Assembly: GCA_045399315.1 (NCBI GenBank)
Contig: DAYVGO010000061.1
Span: 1 to 19,313, forward strand
DNA length: 19,313 nucleotides
Origin: Arsenophonus sp045399315
GTDB lineage: Bacteria; Pseudomonadota; Gammaproteobacteria; Enterobacterales; Enterobacteriaceae
Direction: 5' to 3'
The position numbers and the translations under genes are program-made. Under the pieces are notes generated by a model. The model worked only from the letters and a program-made list of their open reading frames with translations, had not been told where the DNA came from and did no database searches. Positions 15,962 through 19,313 of the stretch are shown in pieces (position 1 is the stretch's first letter; each line of letters begins with the position of its first letter).

Positions 15962-16783
15962 TTAAGCGAGTTTCGCATGTTTTGTAAAAAAAGTTCGCGC
16001 TTCTGTAGCATTAGCGCCGGCTAAATCACCATCATTGATAATTTTATAGGCATAATAAGCCGCATAACGTCCACAATCGTTACCATTAAGCATGACTTGA
16101 TGGCCAAGATGTTCGCTTGTGACAATAAAATTTTTGTCTAAAGCTAAATTTTCATCGGCCAGTAGCTGTTTAGTTAAATGTTGTGCACCATCATAAAAAT
16201 AATTAAGCAGAGGATTTTTTGAGTCATGGATTTTGACTGATTGAATCTTACCTGTATTAATATCGACTTCAAGTAAGACAAAATGACCTCGGGTGCTAAA
16301 ACCAAATTCATTGCTTTGGGCAATAGGAATTAAAGTTTTGACTTCACCATTGGGATAGGTGTTTTTGATTTCATTCAGGGTTTGTGCCACAGTACGGCCA
16401 CCGGATAAGTCATTCTTTGTTGGAGTAGGGTTAGTCAAATCATGGCATGCCGAAGAGACGATATAAGTCTTACCGCCCAATTGCTGGCTTCTCAAGCCAA
16501 CTTGATTTACCCCGCCATTTTCAAAATGATGTTCATGTTTCCATCCTTTTTCTTGGCAAAAAACATCATCCAACGCAAAATTTAATTTTACAGGAGATAA
16601 TTTTTCACCGTGAGTGCCGGTTAAATAATTAAAAAAGTTACGTACCCATGAACAAAAACCGGACTTTTCTGGTGTAGGTGAATTGCTAAACTCAGTTGGC
16701 AGGTTGTCAGCCGTATCTAAAGAAATCTGCCAATCGTCAATTGAAGGCAGATTTGGGGTTGTATTTAAAATATTTACTGTCAT
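15962..16783 (-). CDS. CE-clan (Ulp1-like) cysteine protease-like protein, candidate secreted effector
   Basis: I do not recognise a named orthologue. The 273-residue protein carries the ordered catalytic pattern of CE-clan cysteine proteases (SUMO/ubiquitin-like proteases and some acetyltransferase effectors). H167 is in STRGHFVLLEVD, D187 is in VKIHDSKN, Q229 is in HLGHQVMLNG as the oxyanion-hole glutamine, and C237 is in GNDCGRYAAYYAYK. Spacing and order (His-Asp-Gln-Cys, with DCG) fit the clan. The first 60 residues are Asn/Thr/Ser/Pro-rich, have no Sec signal, and resemble a type III secretion leader; this is inference. The start is supported by AAGGA 9 bases upstream. There is no partner gene beside it, and its neighbours are pseudogenes, so it stands alone in a decaying island. 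Likely activity is deubiquitinase or related, acting in a eukaryotic host; activity and secretion are not shown by sequence. Confidence 0.7.
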   Translation of the reverse strand: MTVNILNTTPNLPSIDDWQISLDTADNLPTEFSNSPTPEKSGFCSWVRNFFNYLTGTHGEKLSPVKLNFALDDVFCQEKGWKHEHHFENGGVNQVGLRSQQLGGKTYIVSSACHDLTNPTPTKNDLSGGRTVAQTLNEIKNTYPNGEVKTLIPIAQSNEFGFSTRGHFVLLEVDINTGKIQSVKIHDSKNPLLNYFYDGAQHLTKQLLADENLALDKNFIVTSEHLGHQVMLNGNDCGRYAAYYAYKIINDGDLAGANATEARTFFTKHAKLA

Positions 16784-16821
16784 AACTGTAAGTCCTTAAT
16801 TAATAATAGGATAATTATTTC

Positions 16822-16830
16822 ATTTTAACA
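16822..16830 (-). promoter_or_regulatory. Candidate extended -10 promoter of the protease-like gene
   Basis: On the minus strand TGTTAAAAT forms an extended -10 (TGn plus TAAAAT), about 40 bp before the ATG at 16783. No good -35 box is visible, which extended -10 promoters tolerate. In AT-rich DNA such matches are common. Confidence 0.3.
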
Positions 16831-17297
16831 CATTTGAAAACATCAGTGACTTTCTATTAACTGACAGAAGTGTAATATTCAGATACGATTTTCTCAGTAA
16901 AAGTTATCTATTGTTATCAGGATAAAACCTTATTTATTACTAATATCGTTTATCGCTATAGTTACTTTTGCCATTAAATCTAATAATAAAACTATGTTGC
17001 CATTTTGTAGCTAAAGTAGCATGATTAAGTTTTGCCGCTAATATTAACCAAGGTAACCGACAGCTAATTTAGAATAATAAAAAATAATTGAATTAAACTT
17101 TATTGGCTATCATAGAATAATTTGTTAGCCGTTAAAATCAGTTTTACAAAATAAGAAGAATAATGCTCAATTTAACTAGTCATTTAAATAAAATTGTCAT
17201 CTTAGCAATAGAGTGTCAGTTTTTGTCTGTCTGCATCAAGATCATTGGTCTGACACATTCTCATAGTAAAGGGTTCTCATCTTAAAAAGCGGCAGAG

Positions 17298-17312
17298 TGA
17301 TAATTATTATCA
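17298..17312. promoter_or_regulatory. Perfect 7-1-7 Fur box
   Basis: TGATAATTATTATCA is an exact match to the 7-1-7 form of the ferric-uptake-regulator operator (TGATAAT-N-ATTATCA). It abuts ATG codons at 17312 and 17315 that open a frame now cut by stops, suggesting that the decayed gene here was iron-regulated. Confidence 0.6.
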
Positions 17313-17730
17313 TGATGCTAACAACCAATATCAAAGTGCGTTATGAAGGCAAAGCAGAATTTAAACCCATAAAGATTGGCGGCTATAGGCATCTATAAAC
17401 GGTATTGGACTTAGGCTTTATTGCCTAGCAACTATAAAATAGCAACCTTATTATCAATCAGGCAGTGTTTTTTGGCACTTTAGCCATCATATCCACTAGC
17501 CTAGCGATTTAAAAATACAGCTTATCCCGCCGCAGATAATAGCCCGTTAGAAAGGGGATAAAAACAGCTAAACAAAAAACTATCAAATCGACTAGTTACC
17601 AAGTGCGCTACCATAGACAGAGCCTGATCAGACTATTGTGCTGACAAATAATCCAGCAGTCGAAAGCCACCTAAATTACTTATCATAATAGCGGTGATCC
17701 TTTTCATTAATATTTATAAAGAGTTAAATC

Positions 17731-17744
17731 TTGACATACATCAA
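17731..17744. promoter_or_regulatory. FNR-like site or -35 region upstream of the 17.85-kb pseudogene
   Basis: TTGACATACATCAA matches the FNR consensus TTGAT-N4-ATCAA at nine of ten positions. Its first six bases are also a perfect -35 box, though no good -10 follows at 17 bp. It lies about 105 bp before the pseudogene start. A chance match is quite possible in AT-rich DNA. Confidence 0.3.
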
Positions 17745-17849
17745 TCAGTGTTTAAAGATGAATATAGTTAACAGGCTAATAATATAGCCGATGGTGAAGT
17801 AAATATTTTGCCCTATACACGATAGAGAAAAAAATTAAAGACAACGAAT

Positions 17850-18778
17850 ATGGCTATTAAAACCTGTGTGTACAATATTATTGCATCTGTTGTTCTGTTC
17901 TCTTATGAATTGAACACTAAAAGATATTGTTCAGAAAATAGTAATGAGCAGTTTTTCATAAAAGTGATTTAGTTAAAAAGGTTAATTACTCAAATAAATA
18001 CCTACTGCCAGATAATAGAATTGTTGCTTATTATGGCAATTTTGACTCAAGAAAAATGGGGGGTATTAGGTGAGTATTCACCTAAAGAGATTTGGAACAA
18101 ATTAAAAAATGAAGCGGCAAAATGCAATGCAGCAGATCCATCAAAAACAGTAATAATGGCTTTACACTATATAACAATGGTAGCTAGCAATAATCCTGGT
18201 AACAATGGTGAATACATAAACAGATATCAAATAGAAAAAGCTATTTCAATCTCAGAAATGGAGAAAGATTCCATTCTATTTTTAGATATCCAGCCTGGGA
18301 TTGAGTGATTTAAGAAGAAGTTCTTCGGCTTCGTCCTTATTTAAAAATACCAAAAATTTATTTAGAAATAGATCTTGAATATATGATGCATAATGGCAAT
18401 ATACCTTGCAGAATAATAGGTTCCATATCTGCTGTAGATATCAATTATGTTATTGATTATTTATCGGATATGGTTGAAGAATTTAATCTACCACCAAAAG
18501 TTTTAGTTATTCATCGATTCACAAAAAGAATAGTTATTGATTTTTATGAAGTTAAGAAATCGAAAAATGTGTGAGTTGTTTTAAATATGGATGGTTTTAG
18601 CCCTCCTTTGGTCAAAAAAATTAAGTATAACCAAGTTATATTTTCAGAACCCAACGCTATTTATACTGGGATAAAAATCTTTTATAAAAATGATTTGATC
18701 TCGCCTCCCTATAGGCTGCTTATCAAGCGAGAAATTCTTAATTTAGAACCAAAACTTTTATATATACAATATCAATAA
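17850..18778 (+). pseudogene. Multiply broken gene of unknown function, probably once an exported protein
   Basis: Pieces in different frames read as one protein of about 300 residues. ATG 17850 opens a possible signal segment (CVYNIIASVVLFSYEL). After a frame change near 17950-17965 comes LLPDNRIVAYYGNFDSRKMG. A run of six G (18058-18063) shifts the frame, and VLGEYSPKEIWNKLKNEA through ILFLDIQPGI follows, ending at TGA 18306-18308. After another shift come VLRLRPYLKIPKIYLEID, GSISAVDINYVIDYLSDM and NLPPKVLVIHRFTKRI. An in-frame TGA lies at 18572-18574, then NMDGFSPPLVKK and a natural end at LLYIQYQ. The order and wording recall an unnamed family of predicted lipoproteins/secreted proteins with conserved IQPG, HRFT and DMDGFG blocks. 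I cannot assign a function. None of the three separate open frames should be annotated alone. Confidence 0.75.
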
Positions 18779-18857
18779 TGCCTGTGTGGCAGTTTCAATA
18801 TTTTAAAATTATTATATATCAAATAGATATTTTTGCATTGTCACCATTACTCACTAT

Positions 18858-19313
18858 TCATTCACTATAAACGTATCTCATTCCAGCCTTTATTCCTTTC
18901 GTCTTAATATGTTGCAGTGTCATATTAGCAGATTTGTGTCCGAGTAATTTCTGTGCAAAGTCACTGCTCATCTTGTCAGTATACAGCCTCGCTGATAAAC
19001 TACGTATTTCGTGAAACGAAATAAGATGATCCCTCCCATGTTGAATTTGTTTTATCTCTTGTTTTTGCAAATTGTATTGAAGTTTTTGCAGGTGTAATTT
19101 TCTTGTTTTTTGTTGAAATAACAAATTCAGAATATTGATTTGTATTTTTTATATCAAATGGTATAGCTATTTTATTTTCTATCTTTTGTTGAATAATCCA
19201 TAAGTTATCATCATAAATATCTTTCCACTTCATTTTTGATATATCTGATATTCTTTGGCCAGTTATTCAAGCTATTTTCATTGCATTTGCTAGCCAATAA
19301 TTTTCATCATTAA
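18858..19313 (-). pseudogene. Decayed phage-type tyrosine recombinase (integrase), C-terminal half
   Basis: Reading leftward from the window edge, frames join to give the catalytic domain of a lambda-like integrase. WLANAMKIA is interrupted by TGA at 19267-19269. ITGQRISDISKMKWKDIYDD follows, with the first catalytic Arg in GQR. After KTSIQFAKTRDKTNSTWEG a frame change near 19015-19035 leads to FHEIRSLSARLYTDK (HxxR box) and AQKLLGHKSANMT (GH box). The nucleophilic Tyr expected after MT is His (CAT at 18909-18911, minus strand). The gene is therefore inactive on three counts. The N-terminus lies outside the window. It suggests that the neighbouring accessory genes arrived on an integrative element. 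Confidence 0.88.

Larger units (their letters stand above)
16831..17849. other. About 1 kb without an intact gene
   Basis: No gene can be supported on either strand. On the plus strand a frame starting at 17312 (NIKVRYEGKAEFKPIKIGG) is cut by stops and later resumes as NQAVFFGTLAIISTSLAI. On the minus strand another reading (PPIFMGLNSALPS, then TLILVVSIMIIII) is equally suggestive and equally broken. A 7-bp inverted repeat GTGTCAG/CTGACAC lies at 17213-17219 and 17250-17256. The stretch is most likely one or more decayed genes. Confidence 0.5.

Noticed and set aside
16810..16824. Second Fur-like site upstream of the protease-like gene
   Set aside because: One half matches well (GATAAT) but the other half is poor; this is expected by chance in such AT-rich DNA.
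18058..18063. Six-G tract as a phase-variation switch
   Set aside because: A G5 version would restore only one junction; further shifts and a TGA downstream keep the gene dead, so switching would have no product.

Overview
The window looks like chromosome from an AT-rich, host-associated member of the Enterobacterales, most likely the Morganellaceae and perhaps an Arsenophonus-type insect symbiont. Three things suggest this. The core proteins (YafD, QueE, QueD, FtsB, IspD, IspF, SurE, Pcm, NlpD, RpoS, MutS) read as close relatives of enterobacterial proteins. Intergenic DNA is long and very AT-rich. Several genes are freshly broken but still readable across frames. The genus is an inference; no rRNA or species marker is present.

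Layout. At the left (1-3.9 kb) are tRNA-Asp(GTC) with a terminator, yafD, a ProY/HutT-type amino-acid permease on the minus strand, and the convergent queuosine genes queE and queD. From 4.1 to 11.5 kb lies the conserved cell-division / isoprenoid / stationary-phase block in its usual order: ftsB-ispD-ispF-(truD)-surE-pcm-nlpD-rpoS. Here truD is a pseudogene (three in-frame stops and three frame changes), followed by about 0.9 kb of eroded DNA. Convergent to rpoS, on the minus strand, are mutS and, 2 bp downstream of it, a broken miaE. The sulfate-assimilation genes that separate queD from ftsB in E. coli are absent.

From about 14.9 kb to the right end the window is accessory DNA. It holds a broken AAC(6')-like acetyltransferase, an intact 273-residue protein with the His-Asp-Gln-Cys pattern of CE-clan (Ulp1-like) cysteine proteases, and about 1 kb of gene-less DNA with a perfect 7-1-7 Fur box. 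It ends with a multiply broken gene of unknown function and the decayed C-terminal half of a phage-type tyrosine recombinase that runs off the window. This is best read as an old, decaying integrated element in which the protease-like gene is the only full-length frame.

How the genes work together. IspD and IspF are two steps of the MEP isoprenoid pathway. FtsB (divisome) and NlpD (amidase activator) serve division and daughter-cell separation. SurE and Pcm are survival / protein-repair functions co-transcribed toward nlpD-rpoS. RpoS is the general stress sigma factor and keeps a leader hairpin. MutS is mismatch repair. QueE and QueD make early queuosine precursors. tRNA modification appears to be eroding selectively: truD and miaE are dead while queD and queE are intact. 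The most interesting intact gene is the CE-clan protease-like protein at 15962-16783, a candidate secreted effector.
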